DNA of 5,360 nt from an uncultured Thalassolituus sp. (GCA_913054055.1 CAJXIT010000253.1:1-5360); one strand, 5' to 3'; shown: positions 1 through 5,360, counted from the stretch's first letter. Made by a program: numbers and translations. Notes: a model not told the origin generated them from the sequence alone.

Positions 1-64
1 AGTTGGTTAGAATACCGGCCTGTCACGCCGGGGGTCGCGAGTTCGAGTCTCGTCCAGTCCGCCA
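1..64 (+). tRNA. tRNA-Asp (anticodon GTC), 5' end cut off by window edge
   Basis: Decodes aspartate codons GAC/GAT. The visible part starts in the D arm (AGTTGGTTAG). The anticodon stem CCGGC (15-19) pairs with GCCGG (27-31) around the loop CTGTCAC, placing anticodon GTC at 22-24. The T arm is GCGAG (37-41), loop TTCGAGT, CTCGT (49-53). The acceptor 3' strand is CCAGTCC (54-60), followed by discriminator G61 and an encoded CCA (62-64). By comparison with E. coli tRNA-Asp, about 13 bases at the 5' end lie outside the window. A T-rich stretch follows (roughly 67-83) and a short hairpin AGCAA/TTGCT (85-97), but no convincing terminator is seen. Confidence 0.96.
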
Positions 65-112
65 CTTTAATTCTTTTCTATTTAAGCAATTCTTGCTGCT
101 GTTATTCAAATA

Positions 113-142
113 TTTAGATAATCACTAAGCTCTGTATATAAT
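113..142 (+). promoter_or_regulatory. Candidate sigma-70 promoter upstream of the small acidic gene
   Basis: A perfect -10 hexamer TATAAT lies at 137-142. Eighteen bases upstream is TTTAGA (113-118), which matches four of six bases of the -35 consensus. If used, transcription would begin near 149, giving a leader of about 120 bases before the start codon at 270. The region is very A/T-rich, so a TATAAT could occur by chance. A second possible promoter, linked to the Pho-like heptamers, lies just downstream. Confidence 0.4.
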
Positions 143-163
143 TCATACATTTTTCGTATTTTT

Positions 164-197
164 GTTTCATAAAACTGTCATATATCTTCCATATCCT
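164..197 (+). promoter_or_regulatory. Candidate PhoB box array with a -10 element
   Basis: Three heptamers resembling the PhoB half-site CTGTCAT occur at exact 11-bp intervals: GTTTCAT (164-170, 5/7), CTGTCAT (175-181, 7/7) and CTTCCAT (186-192, 5/7). The four-base A/T spacers AAAA and ATAT fit the known Pho box layout. Taking 164-181 as the functional box, TATCCT (192-197) follows after 10 bp and matches the -10 consensus in four of six positions. This is the geometry of PhoB-activated promoters such as E. coli phoA, where the box replaces the -35. Transcription would then start near 204. The pattern is read directly; PhoB control is inferred and needs experimental or comparative support. 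Confidence 0.5.
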
Positions 198-204
198 GTG
201 CTGA

Positions 205-256
205 ACATGTACTAAACTAAATAGTATGACGGTTGTCATATAGGATCAGTACATGT
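205..256 (+). repeat. Nested inverted repeats in the leader of the small acidic gene
   Basis: The outer arms are a perfect 9-bp pair, ACATGTACT (205-213) and AGTACATGT (248-256). Inside them a perfect 6-bp pair, TATGAC (225-230) and GTCATA (235-240), encloses GGTT. As RNA this gives an inner hairpin within an outer stem, ending two bases before the Shine-Dalgarno at 259. As DNA the inner element could be a 16-bp operator. Which of these applies, if any, cannot be told from sequence alone. Confidence 0.5.
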
Positions 257-258
257 CT

Positions 259-264
259 AGGAGG
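259..264 (+). promoter_or_regulatory. Strong ribosome binding site for the small acidic gene
   Basis: AGGAGG is a full-strength Shine-Dalgarno placed five bases before the ATG at 270. It is as good as or better than the sites of the long genes in this window (AGGAG before fadH, AGGGGA before the 369-residue gene). It is the main reason for accepting a frame of only 26 codons as a real gene. Confidence 0.75.
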
Positions 265-269
265 ACACT

Positions 270-350
270 ATGAGTGACTATGAAGAAGAGCTACTCGATA
301 GCACAGAGTTTGATGATGATGATTTCATCGACGATGCGACCGAGCTTTAA
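270..350 (+). CDS. Very acidic 26-residue small protein, function unknown
   Basis: A complete ATG-to-TAA frame encodes 26 residues, starting MSDYEEELLDS and ending IDDATEL. Thirteen of the 26 residues are Asp or Glu (Asp run at residues 15-18), there is no Lys, Arg or Cys, and hydrophobic residues are scattered, so there is no signal peptide or membrane segment. Support for its reality is the perfect AGGAGG at five-base spacing and a promoter-like region just upstream. No gene follows on this strand until 1822, so it is not an obvious leader peptide for a neighbour. I do not recognise a family. Acidic peptides of this kind could bind metal ions or basic partners, or mimic nucleic acid, but nothing in the sequence chooses among these. 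The alternative is a chance frame beside a good ribosome site. Confidence 0.55.
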   Translation: MSDYEEELLDSTEFDDDDFIDDATEL

Positions 351-587
351 GCTTTAAAGAACGATGATCTAACCAAGGCTTGTTAATTTCAACGGCTAAT
401 CTTTCGGTTAGGGATTCGTTAAATGCTAACTAACTAGCAAAATAAAGGTGAGTAAACATTCTTTTTACGAGCCTAAAATCAGACCAAGCCTATTAGGCTA
501 GGTTTGATAAAACCCTTCCTTTATTAAATCTACTTTCCCTAATCCCTTATTAAATTTTTGAAGTTATTCGAAGGATTTTGTTTTACT
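351..587. other. Intergenic region between the small gene and the AraC-type gene
   Basis: No convincing protein gene is seen on either strand. It holds several small dyads: CTTTA/TAAAG directly after the small gene, CTAATC/GGTTAG (396-411, TTTC loop), TGCTA/TAGCA near 425-440, and the stronger hairpin at 481-505. None has a T-run on the plus strand, so how the small gene's transcript ends is unclear; the 396-411 hairpin is the nearest candidate. The right half is strongly A/T-rich. Confidence 0.5.
475..505 (-). terminator. Probable terminator of the AraC-type gene
   Basis: Plus-strand arms AGACC-A-AGCCT and AGGCT-A-GGTTT form two 5-bp stems separated by one A/A mismatch (U/U in minus-strand RNA; one G/T wobble), around the loop ATT. 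Read on the minus strand the hairpin is followed by GATTTT, a short U-tract. It lies about 80 bases past the stop of the minus-strand regulator gene. The plus-strand side continues GATAAAA, which does not suit termination in that direction. The short U-tract makes this moderate rather than certain. Confidence 0.5.
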
Positions 588-1610
588 TCAGGTTTTTGAT
601 CTGTGCTGTTTGCGGTATTGGCCTGGTGACTGATCAGTCCAGCGTTTAAAGGCCCTTTGAAATGCTGTGGGAGACGAAAAACCAAGTAGGTAAGCAATTT
701 CACCAATTGCTAAATTGGTATCTCGCATATAGCTTTCTGCTAAGCTTTTACGTGTGTCATTTAGTAATTCTTGGAATGACGTGGATTGTTCCTGAAGCTT
801 ACGTCTTAGTGTCCAGGGTGGCATACCAAGGCTATCTGAAACCTGTTCTATGCTTGGAGTTTGCCCCTCCAGTAATGGACTAATTTCATCCATGACTTTT
901 TCACTTAAACTGCGATCACGAGTGGCTTTGACTAGGGCTTCATCGCAAATCTTTTGCAGGTTCAAAAATGCATTTTTATCATGTTGTAGTAGCGGCCAAG
1001 AGAGGGCTTCAGCTTTAATGATCAAGGCATTACGACTTTGGCCAAACGTCACTGGGCATTGAAAGCAATCAGTATAAGCAACTGCATAAGCTGGCTCTTC
1101 AAATTCTACTTCTACTCGTTCTATGGCGCCTTCACGGCCACATAGCCATTCAATCACTTTGCTTTGCGCTGATAGTACTGCGTCTACCACAAATAAATTG
1201 TATTCATTATATGGACTGATGGAATAAAAGTTAGCGATGCCTTTGCCATCCTCAATGTAAAAACTAGATTGGCCGCGACAGTTGGTACTAGAGAGTCGTT
1301 CGTAATGTGAGGTCACTCGACAAGCCGCTTCGATATCTTTTGCGGTCATTGCCAAGAACCCTGGTAATCCAAAAAAAGGAATTTTTACATTTCTTCCCAT
1401 TTCTAGACCAAGATCAGGTCGGCCAGTTTGCTCGATCGCAGAAAAGCCTAAACGCATGTATCTTGGAATACTGATACGACCATCGGGCTGGCCGAGTTTG
1501 TTATCTGATAGGCTAAATTGCTGCTGTAGAGCAATAGGGTCGCCTCCCAGTGCTTCAACCGCATTAAGTAAGCCACGTACATAGCTGACAGAAATATCAC
1601 CCAATTTCAT
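588..1610 (-). CDS. AraC-family transcriptional regulator (Arabinose_bd + HTH_18, OruR-like)
   Basis: A 340-residue DNA-binding regulator, the usual length for this subfamily. Residues 1-210 resemble the Arabinose_bd-type sensing domain (PF12625), including the stretch GLEMGRNVKIPFFGLPGFL near 68-86. The C-terminal third is an AraC/XylS double helix-turn-helix: first helix pair about 253-274 (IEQVSDSLGMPPWTLRRKLQ), second about 299-325 (IGEIAYLLGFSSPTAFQRAF), closing with the family signature SPGQYR (328-333). It is transcribed divergently from fadH across 211 bp, the usual position for a local regulator, so control of fadH in response to a fatty acid or acyl-CoA is a reasonable inference; the ligand is not visible. 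The ATG at 1608-1610 has no strong Shine-Dalgarno (AGAG lies rather far upstream), but the protein aligns with the family from its first residues, so this start is kept. Confidence 0.93.
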   Translation of the reverse strand: MKLGDISVSYVRGLLNAVEALGGDPIALQQQFSLSDNKLGQPDGRISIPRYMRLGFSAIEQTGRPDLGLEMGRNVKIPFFGLPGFLAMTAKDIEAACRVTSHYERLSSTNCRGQSSFYIEDGKGIANFYSISPYNEYNLFVVDAVLSAQSKVIEWLCGREGAIERVEVEFEEPAYAVAYTDCFQCPVTFGQSRNALIIKAEALSWPLLQHDKNAFLNLQKICDEALVKATRDRSLSEKVMDEISPLLEGQTPSIEQVSDSLGMPPWTLRRKLQEQSTSFQELLNDTRKSLAESYMRDTNLAIGEIAYLLGFSSPTAFQRAFKRWTDQSPGQYRKQHRSKT

Positions 1611-1821
1611 GATGATGTAACACTCTGGGACGCTTTTACAAGTTTGTTGTACATGGCTAGCTATTTGTTCAAGTTGGATATGGTGAAATATTAACAGGAA
1701 ATTTAATGTGTACGCCAGTAGAGATAGTAAATTAATAAACTATCCGACGATTTAAGATACTGTTAGTTGCTTAACCAATAAAAATAATGATTACAAAATA
1801 AAGTGAGCAGGAGAGAGTCCC
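1611..1821. promoter_or_regulatory. Divergent promoter region between the AraC-type gene and fadH
   Basis: These 211 bp must hold both divergent promoters. No good -35/-10 pair stands out for either gene, which would fit activator-dependent promoters. Candidate regulator sites are the direct repeats CAAGTTTG (1639-1646) and CAAGTTGG (1670-1677), 31 bp apart (three helical turns), and two GTAC-containing segments (1649-1652 and 1710-1713). The fadH-proximal part (1770-1800) is A/T-rich with AATAAT and TTACAAA. The fadH ribosome site AGGAG lies at 1809-1813, eight bases before the ATG. The sites are weak and inferred by eye. Confidence 0.5.
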
Positions 1822-3849
1822 ATGAGTCAATACGATCATTTATTAGAACCATTAGATTTAGGATTTACCCAAGCCCGTAGTCGTGTGTTGATGGGATCGA
1901 TGCATACTGGGTTGGAAGAGCGTAAAGGTGGCTGGGAGCGTCAAGCTGAGTATTTCCGTCAGCGTGCTGAGGGCGGAGTAGGCATCATTGTCACAGGTGG
2001 TATCGGCCCCAACGAAGAAGGCGTAGGTGTTCAAGGGGGTGCCATTCTGGTTGATGATGAAGAAGTGGCTAACCATAAAATAGTAACGGATGCGGTTCAC
2101 GAAATAGAAGGCGCTTTGATTTGCATGCAGATCCTTCATACCGGTCGCTATGCATACAATAATAAAGCGGTTTCTGCTTCAGCGGTTAAGTCACCTATTC
2201 ACCCATTTCCACCAAAAGAATTGGATGAAGATGGTATTGAAAAACAAATTCAAGATTTTGTTACCTGCGCATTACTTGCTCAAAAGGCGGGCTATGACGG
2301 CGTAGAAATCATGGGCTCGGAAGGTTATTTTATTAATCAGTTTATAGTGACCCACACGAATAAACGTACCGACCGTTGGGGTGGCAGTTACGAGAACCGC
2401 ATTCGTTTAGCTAAAGAAGTGGTTAGACGTACCCGCGAAGCGGTGGGTGAAAAGTTCATCATTATTTTCCGTTTATCCATGTTGGATTTGGTGCAAGATG
2501 GCAGTACTTGGGAAGAAGTGGTTTACCTAGGTAAAGAAATTGAAAAGTGTGGCGCCACAATTATTAATACAGGCATTGGCTGGCACGAAGCACGTGTACC
2601 AACCATTGCTACCAGTGTGCCCCGTGCAGCCTTTGTAGAAGTGACGGCGCGCATGAAAAAAGAAATTAATATTCCATTAATCACCACAAACCGTATCAAC
2701 GACCCTGAAGTGGCAAACAGTATTATTGCAGAAGGTCAGGCAGACATGGTGTCTATGGCTCGCCCAATGCTAGCGGATCCGTATTTTGTCACCAAAGCGG
2801 CTGCAGGTAAGGCTGACGAAATCAACACTTGCATTGGTTGTAATCAAGCCTGTTTGGATCATGTATTCAGTGGTGGCGAGGTGTCTTGTTTGGTCAATCC
2901 GTATGCGTGTAACGAAACCAAATTAGTGAACCAGCCATTAGCCAAGAAAAAGAAAATTGCAGTAGTGGGCGCGGGCCCTGCTGGTTTGGCTGCGTCTACC
3001 ACTGCGGCTGAACGTGGCCACCATGTGACATTATTTGATGGGGCAGCTGAAATTGGTGGGCAATTCAATATCGCGAAACAAGTGCCTGGTAAAGAAGAGT
3101 TTTTCGAGACCATTCGCTACTTTGGTAAAATGATTGAAAAAATCGGTGTGAATTTGCGCTTAGATACTCGTGTGAATGCGCAAGATTTAATTGATGATGG
3201 CTTTGACGAAGTCATTCTAGCAACCGGTATTAGTCCGCGTACTCCAGAGTTAGAAGGCATTGATCACCCAATGGTGATGAACTATCTGGATGTATTGCGA
3301 GATAAAAAGCCAGTTGGCAAGCGTGTGGCTGTTATGGGAGCGGGGGGTATTGGTTTTGATGTGTCTGAGTTTTTAGTGCACGGTAAAACCACCCCAAGTT
3401 TGAACAAAGCTGAATTCATGAAAGAGTGGGGTGTGGATTTGAGTGTCGCTCGTGCAGGTGGATTAGCGGCCACTGCAGAAGTGGAAGCGCCGGCTCGTGA
3501 TATCTTCTTACTGCAACGTAAAAAATCAAAAGTGGGTGCTGGTTTAGGAAAAACAACCGGCTGGATTCATCGTACTACTTTGAAGCATAAAAATGTGCAA
3601 ATGATGAATAAGGTTCATTATGTGAAAATCGATGATCATGGTCTTCACATTGAATTGGATGGCGAGGCTAAATTACTTGAAGTGGATAATGTGATTGTCT
3701 GTGCAGGGCAAGAACCTCAACGAGAGCTACAAGAAGCGCTTATATTAGCTGGCAAATCCGTTCATCTAATTGGTGGTGCTGATAAAGCTGCTGAACTAGA
3801 TGCTAAGCGTGCGATCAAACAAGGTACGGAATTAGCGTCAGCGATCTAG
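1822..3849 (+). CDS. fadH: NADPH-dependent 2,4-dienoyl-CoA reductase
   Basis: Reduces 2,4-dienoyl-CoA to enoyl-CoA with NADPH, letting unsaturated fatty acids with even-numbered double bonds continue through beta-oxidation; a cytoplasmic flavoprotein. At 675 residues it matches full-length E. coli-type FadH (about 672). Residues 1-330 form the Old Yellow Enzyme-like FMN barrel, with HTGRY at 106-110, the catalytic tyrosine in GSEGYFINQF (Tyr169) and histidine in GWHEARVP (His255), matching E. coli Tyr166 and His252. Cysteines 337, 340, 344 and 356 form the 4Fe-4S site (CIGCNQAC...C). The FAD-binding motif is VVGAGPAGLA (381-390) and the NADPH-binding motif is VMGAGGIGFD (504-513). All key residues are present, so it should be active. 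AGGAG eight bases before the ATG supports the start. It appears monocistronic, ending at a strong terminator, and diverges from an AraC-type regulator. Trimethylamine dehydrogenase relatives share the fold, but the GSEGYFINQF and WHEARVP motifs favour FadH. Confidence 0.96.
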   Translation: MSQYDHLLEPLDLGFTQARSRVLMGSMHTGLEERKGGWERQAEYFRQRAEGGVGIIVTGGIGPNEEGVGVQGGAILVDDEEVANHKIVTDAVHEIEGALICMQILHTGRYAYNNKAVSASAVKSPIHPFPPKELDEDGIEKQIQDFVTCALLAQKAGYDGVEIMGSEGYFINQFIVTHTNKRTDRWGGSYENRIRLAKEVVRRTREAVGEKFIIIFRLSMLDLVQDGSTWEEVVYLGKEIEKCGATIINTGIGWHEARVPTIATSVPRAAFVEVTARMKKEINIPLITTNRINDPEVANSIIAEGQADMVSMARPMLADPYFVTKAAAGKADEINTCIGCNQACLDHVFSGGEVSCLVNPYACNETKLVNQPLAKKKKIAVVGAGPAGLAASTTAAERGHHVTLFDGAAEIGGQFNIAKQVPGKEEFFETIRYFGKMIEKIGVNLRLDTRVNAQDLIDDGFDEVILATGISPRTPELEGIDHPMVMNYLDVLRDKKPVGKRVAVMGAGGIGFDVSEFLVHGKTTPSLNKAEFMKEWGVDLSVARAGGLAATAEVEAPARDIFLLQRKKSKVGAGLGKTTGWIHRTTLKHKNVQMMNKVHYVKIDDHGLHIELDGEAKLLEVDNVIVCAGQEPQRELQEALILAGKSVHLIGGADKAAELDAKRAIKQGTELASAI

Positions 3850-3913
3850 TATTTTTATAGGGTCATGTCTCTAAGCTTTTGAGCTGATTCTATTATAAAT
3901 GAGAACCACGAAG

Positions 3914-3947
3914 CCCTTCATACAGCGATGTAATGAAGGGTTTTTTT
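3914..3947 (+). terminator. Rho-independent terminator of fadH
   Basis: The left arm CCCTTCATACA (3914-3924) pairs with the right arm TGTAATGAAGGG (3929-3940), leaving one bulged A, around a GCGA tetraloop (GNRA class). Seven Ts follow at 3941-3947. It begins 65 bases after the fadH stop codon. There is no matching T-run on the other strand, so it acts in the plus direction only. Confidence 0.92.
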
Positions 3948-3967
3948 GGATGATGTAAAACTCATAA

Positions 3968-4000
3968 TACGGATTTGTGAGCTTGTTCACCTTATTCGTA
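3968..4000. repeat. 33-bp imperfect dyad upstream of the 369-residue gene
   Basis: Outer arms TACGGAT (3968-3974) and ATTCGTA (3994-4000) pair over seven positions with one G/T wobble. Inner arms GTGA (3977-3980) and TCAC (3987-3990) share nearly the same centre, around GCTTGT. The element lies just upstream of the candidate promoter at 4003-4032, a position suited to a regulator binding site. It has no T-run, so it is unlikely to be a terminator. The protein partner, if any, is unknown. Confidence 0.35.
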
Positions 4001-4002
4001 AA

Positions 4003-4032
4003 TTGGATAAAAAGTGATCGTGTAATGATAAT
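4003..4032 (+). promoter_or_regulatory. Candidate promoter for the 369-residue gene
   Basis: GATAAT (4027-4032) matches five of six -10 bases. TTGGAT (4003-4008), 18 bases upstream, matches only the TTG of the -35. An alternative TTGACC at 4057-4062 is a better -35 but has no suitable -10 before the ATG at 4092. The gene needs its own promoter because the strong fadH terminator lies upstream. Confidence 0.3.
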
Positions 4033-4066
4033 CTAGTCACATCTTGTGGTGATAATTTGACCTAGA
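4032..4066 (+). repeat. Inverted repeat in the leader of the 369-residue gene
   Basis: TCTAGTC (4032-4038) and GACCTAGA (4059-4066) are complementary except for one extra base. Between them CACA (4038-4041) and TGTG (4045-4048) can form a small hairpin. The repeat ends 15 bases before the ribosome site at 4081-4086, so it could form a leader stem or serve as an operator over the transcription start. The pairing is modest. Confidence 0.3.
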
Positions 4067-4091
4067 CTGATAAAAACAAAAGGGGATTGTT

Positions 4092-5201
4092 ATGGTCAGT
4101 TCGGCGCTCAATCAACACGCTAGCAATGGAATGCTAGGGCACATTACGGCCTATTGTGTATTTGATGGAAAAGAGGTGTGTGAAACCTTTGATTCCAATG
4201 TATTTGAATCCATACTTGAGCGTGAAGCACCTTTGTCAGGTCGACAGGGTAATGTATTTGTTGCTTATGTGGTGGCCAATCAAAATCAGTTAATTCAATC
4301 CATTGTTCTATTTAAGCTTCCCCTTGATGAGCAAGGTTTTTGCTTAGAGGGTTGGCGTATACCTTTGCAACGGCTGATTAATACGGCTGGCCGCGGCCCT
4401 AACTTAGGGGGCGGGCGTATTCGTTTAGCTTGTCATAGCCAGTGCTCGATTTCTTGGCATCAAGAAAGTTTATGGGACCCAGGGGCTAGGCATTTCTCTC
4501 AAATTAAAAGCGCCATGGCCAATTATCTTGCAGAATTTGACGGACAAGTGGACGCTTTAGATTTGTCGTCTTTGAGTGATGATCCTACTGGAATGGATCA
4601 GACAGATAATACGGATTTACTTAGGCGCGAGTTAAGAAATGAATCTGCTGCATACCGAAACGAGCTACAGGTTTTGCAGCAAGAAGTGGAACGTCAACGT
4701 TTATTGAATGAACGCTTAATTAAACAATTGAACAATACACCGCAAGCCACTTCTGGGGGTAAACCAGAAGATAAAGTGGATCTACAAGTCTTGCGTCGTC
4801 ATAACGAGCAGTTAAGCATGAAGTTACGAGAGCTTGAAGTGAGTAACGAAAACCTGCGTACACAATTATCAGGGACACAGAGCCATGTCCCAGTGATTGA
4901 TGCTGAAGCAGAAATTGAAACCTTTCTTGAGGACATGTCTCAGCAAGACATTATGAGTGTTGTATACCAGCACGGTATAGGGCATATAAACTTAACTCCA
5001 GATCAAGTTTATGACTATTTACAGGACCCTATTGGTTACGCTGCTAATCATGCCAGTATAAGTAAGTTAAATTATAAGCGTTGGCTGGATCATGAAAAAA
5101 AGCCAAAGTGTCATGTGTGTGATGATGAAATTCCAGTGGTGTCTGACCCAAGCACGTTTGATTTTGAAATTGATGTGTATTGCCATAAACATAAGCCCTA
5201 A
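4092..5201 (+). CDS. Uncharacterised coiled-coil protein with C-terminal Cys/His (zinc-like) cluster
   Basis: A 369-residue protein I do not recognise as a named family. Residues 15-150 look like a compact domain with several beta-type stretches (HITAYCVFDG, NVFVAYVVA) and the distinctive Gly/Cys/Trp-rich stretches GPNLGGGRIRLACHSQC (102-118) and SWHQESLWDP (121-130). An acidic linker (about 150-174) leads to two heptad-like, Leu/Glu/Arg-rich segments likely to form coiled coils (174-214 and 228-260), split by a Pro/Gly-containing break. Residues 270-335 look globular and partly helical (EIETFLEDMSQQDIMSVVY). The C-terminus carries C340-x2-C343 and C364-H365-x-H367, able to bind a metal such as zinc. 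There is no signal peptide or membrane segment, so a cytoplasmic, probably self-associating protein is likely. AGGGGA (4081-4086), five bases before the ATG, supports the start. It follows the fadH terminator and so is a separate unit. A role in nucleic-acid or partner binding is only speculation. Confidence 0.88.
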   Translation: MVSSALNQHASNGMLGHITAYCVFDGKEVCETFDSNVFESILEREAPLSGRQGNVFVAYVVANQNQLIQSIVLFKLPLDEQGFCLEGWRIPLQRLINTAGRGPNLGGGRIRLACHSQCSISWHQESLWDPGARHFSQIKSAMANYLAEFDGQVDALDLSSLSDDPTGMDQTDNTDLLRRELRNESAAYRNELQVLQQEVERQRLLNERLIKQLNNTPQATSGGKPEDKVDLQVLRRHNEQLSMKLRELEVSNENLRTQLSGTQSHVPVIDAEAEIETFLEDMSQQDIMSVVYQHGIGHINLTPDQVYDYLQDPIGYAANHASISKLNYKRWLDHEKKPKCHVCDDEIPVVSDPSTFDFEIDVYCHKHKP

Positions 5202-5202
5202 T

Positions 5203-5218
5203 CTAATGGATTCATTAG
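5203..5218. repeat. Short hairpin directly after the 369-residue gene
   Basis: CTAATG (5203-5208) and CATTAG (5213-5218) form a perfect 6-bp stem with a GATT loop, starting one base after the stop codon. It is A/T-rich and is followed by CCGCTAAAATCTTT rather than a clean T-run. It is at best a weak terminator or an mRNA-end structure. Confidence 0.3.
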
Positions 5219-5241
5219 CCGCTAAAATCTTTAATGGTTGC

Positions 5242-5288
5242 GTCTCGCTTCTGAAAGGGAGACACTTGAAAGCTTAATTCAGTGTCTC
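5242..5288 (+). promoter_or_regulatory. Mutually exclusive hairpins ahead of the possible next gene
   Basis: GAGACACT (5259-5266) is perfectly complementary to AGTGTCTC (5281-5288), extendable by GAA/TTC with one bulged T. The same GAGAC can instead pair with GTCTC at 5242-5246, extended by three more pairs past a bulged G. The two stems cannot form together, the logic of an attenuator or RNA switch. The second stem ends six bases before a possible start codon at 5295. Neither is followed by a T-run within the window. Confidence 0.4.
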
Positions 5289-5294
5289 AAAATT

Positions 5295-5360
5295 ATGCAG
5301 TTAAATTCCGTTCCAATTTCTCCCGTTGATATTCCAGAACTTAATAACTTAAATATTTCT
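5295..5360 (+). CDS. Possible start of a downstream gene, cut by window edge
   Basis: An ATG at 5295 opens 22 codons that remain open to the window end, beginning MQLNSVPISPVDIPELNN. The composition is protein-like but too short to assign to a family. There is no Shine-Dalgarno directly upstream; the space is taken by the hairpin arm ending at 5288. The frame is open back to 5235, so a TTG at 5238 is an alternative start, though it too lacks a ribosome site. It could equally be a chance frame. Confidence 0.3.
   Translation, partial: MQLNSVPISPVDIPELNNLNIS

Noticed and set aside
1..64. tRNA 3' end as an integration site for a mobile element
   Set aside because: No integrase gene and no repeat of the tRNA 3' end is seen in the window, and the neighbouring genes look like core chromosome.
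425..440. TGCTA/TAGCA hairpin as terminator of the small acidic gene
   Set aside because: It is short and A/T-rich, and A-rich sequence follows instead of a T-run.
448..501. A 17-codon GTG-started frame in the intergenic region
   Set aside because: It has no properly spaced Shine-Dalgarno and its 3' end runs into the hairpin at 481-505.
702..719. Perfect 7-bp inverted repeat ACCAATT/AATTGGT with a competing GCAATT/AATTGC pair
   Set aside because: It lies within the codons of the second helix-turn-helix of the regulator and is most simply explained by coding sequence in A/T-rich DNA.
662..1062. Plus-strand open frames across the AraC-type gene
   Set aside because: They lie inside the minus-strand regulator gene, whose protein carries clear family motifs; their translations look random and have no ribosome sites.
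1858..3473. Minus-strand open frames inside fadH
   Set aside because: They are fully overlapped by fadH, which has all its catalytic and cofactor motifs; no independent signals support them.
5092..5277. A 61-codon plus-strand frame overlapping the end of the 369-residue gene
   Set aside because: It starts inside that gene in another frame. AAAAAAAG near its start suggested a possible frameshift extension, but the main frame ends naturally just after a plausible CHxH metal cluster.

Overview
The window looks like a chromosomal segment of a moderately A/T-leaning gammaproteobacterium, plausibly a marine Oceanospirillales- or Pseudomonas-like heterotroph. This rests on a tRNA-Asp with an encoded CCA end, a full-length FadH-type 2,4-dienoyl-CoA reductase, and an AraC-family regulator divergent from it. 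The taxonomic placement is inference. No transposase, integrase, CRISPR array or rRNA was seen.

Layout, left to right. Positions 1-64 are the 3' part of a tRNA-Asp(GTC) gene cut by the window edge. Positions 65-587 carry no long gene. They hold a promoter-like region with three CTGTCAT-like heptamers at 11-bp spacing (the layout of PhoB boxes), a nested inverted repeat, a perfect Shine-Dalgarno and a 26-codon reading frame (270-350) for an extremely acidic peptide. A hairpin near 475-505 probably ends transcription coming from the right. Positions 588-1610 (minus) encode a 340-residue AraC-family regulator of the Arabinose_bd/HTH_18 (OruR-like) type. A 211-bp divergent region separates it from fadH (1822-3849, plus), which closes with a textbook terminator at 3914-3947. 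After a dyad-rich 140-bp leader comes an unrecognised 369-residue gene (4092-5201, plus) with an N-terminal domain, two coiled-coil segments and a C-terminal Cys/His cluster. The right edge holds competing hairpins and possibly the first 22 codons of another gene.

How the parts work together. FadH reduces 2,4-dienoyl-CoA intermediates so that polyunsaturated fatty acids can pass through beta-oxidation. The divergent AraC-type gene is the natural candidate for its local regulator. The 369-residue gene has its own upstream region and follows a strong terminator, so it is probably not part of the fadH unit. The acidic small gene appears to be a separate unit. Its possible control by phosphate starvation is the least expected signal here and the one most worth checking.
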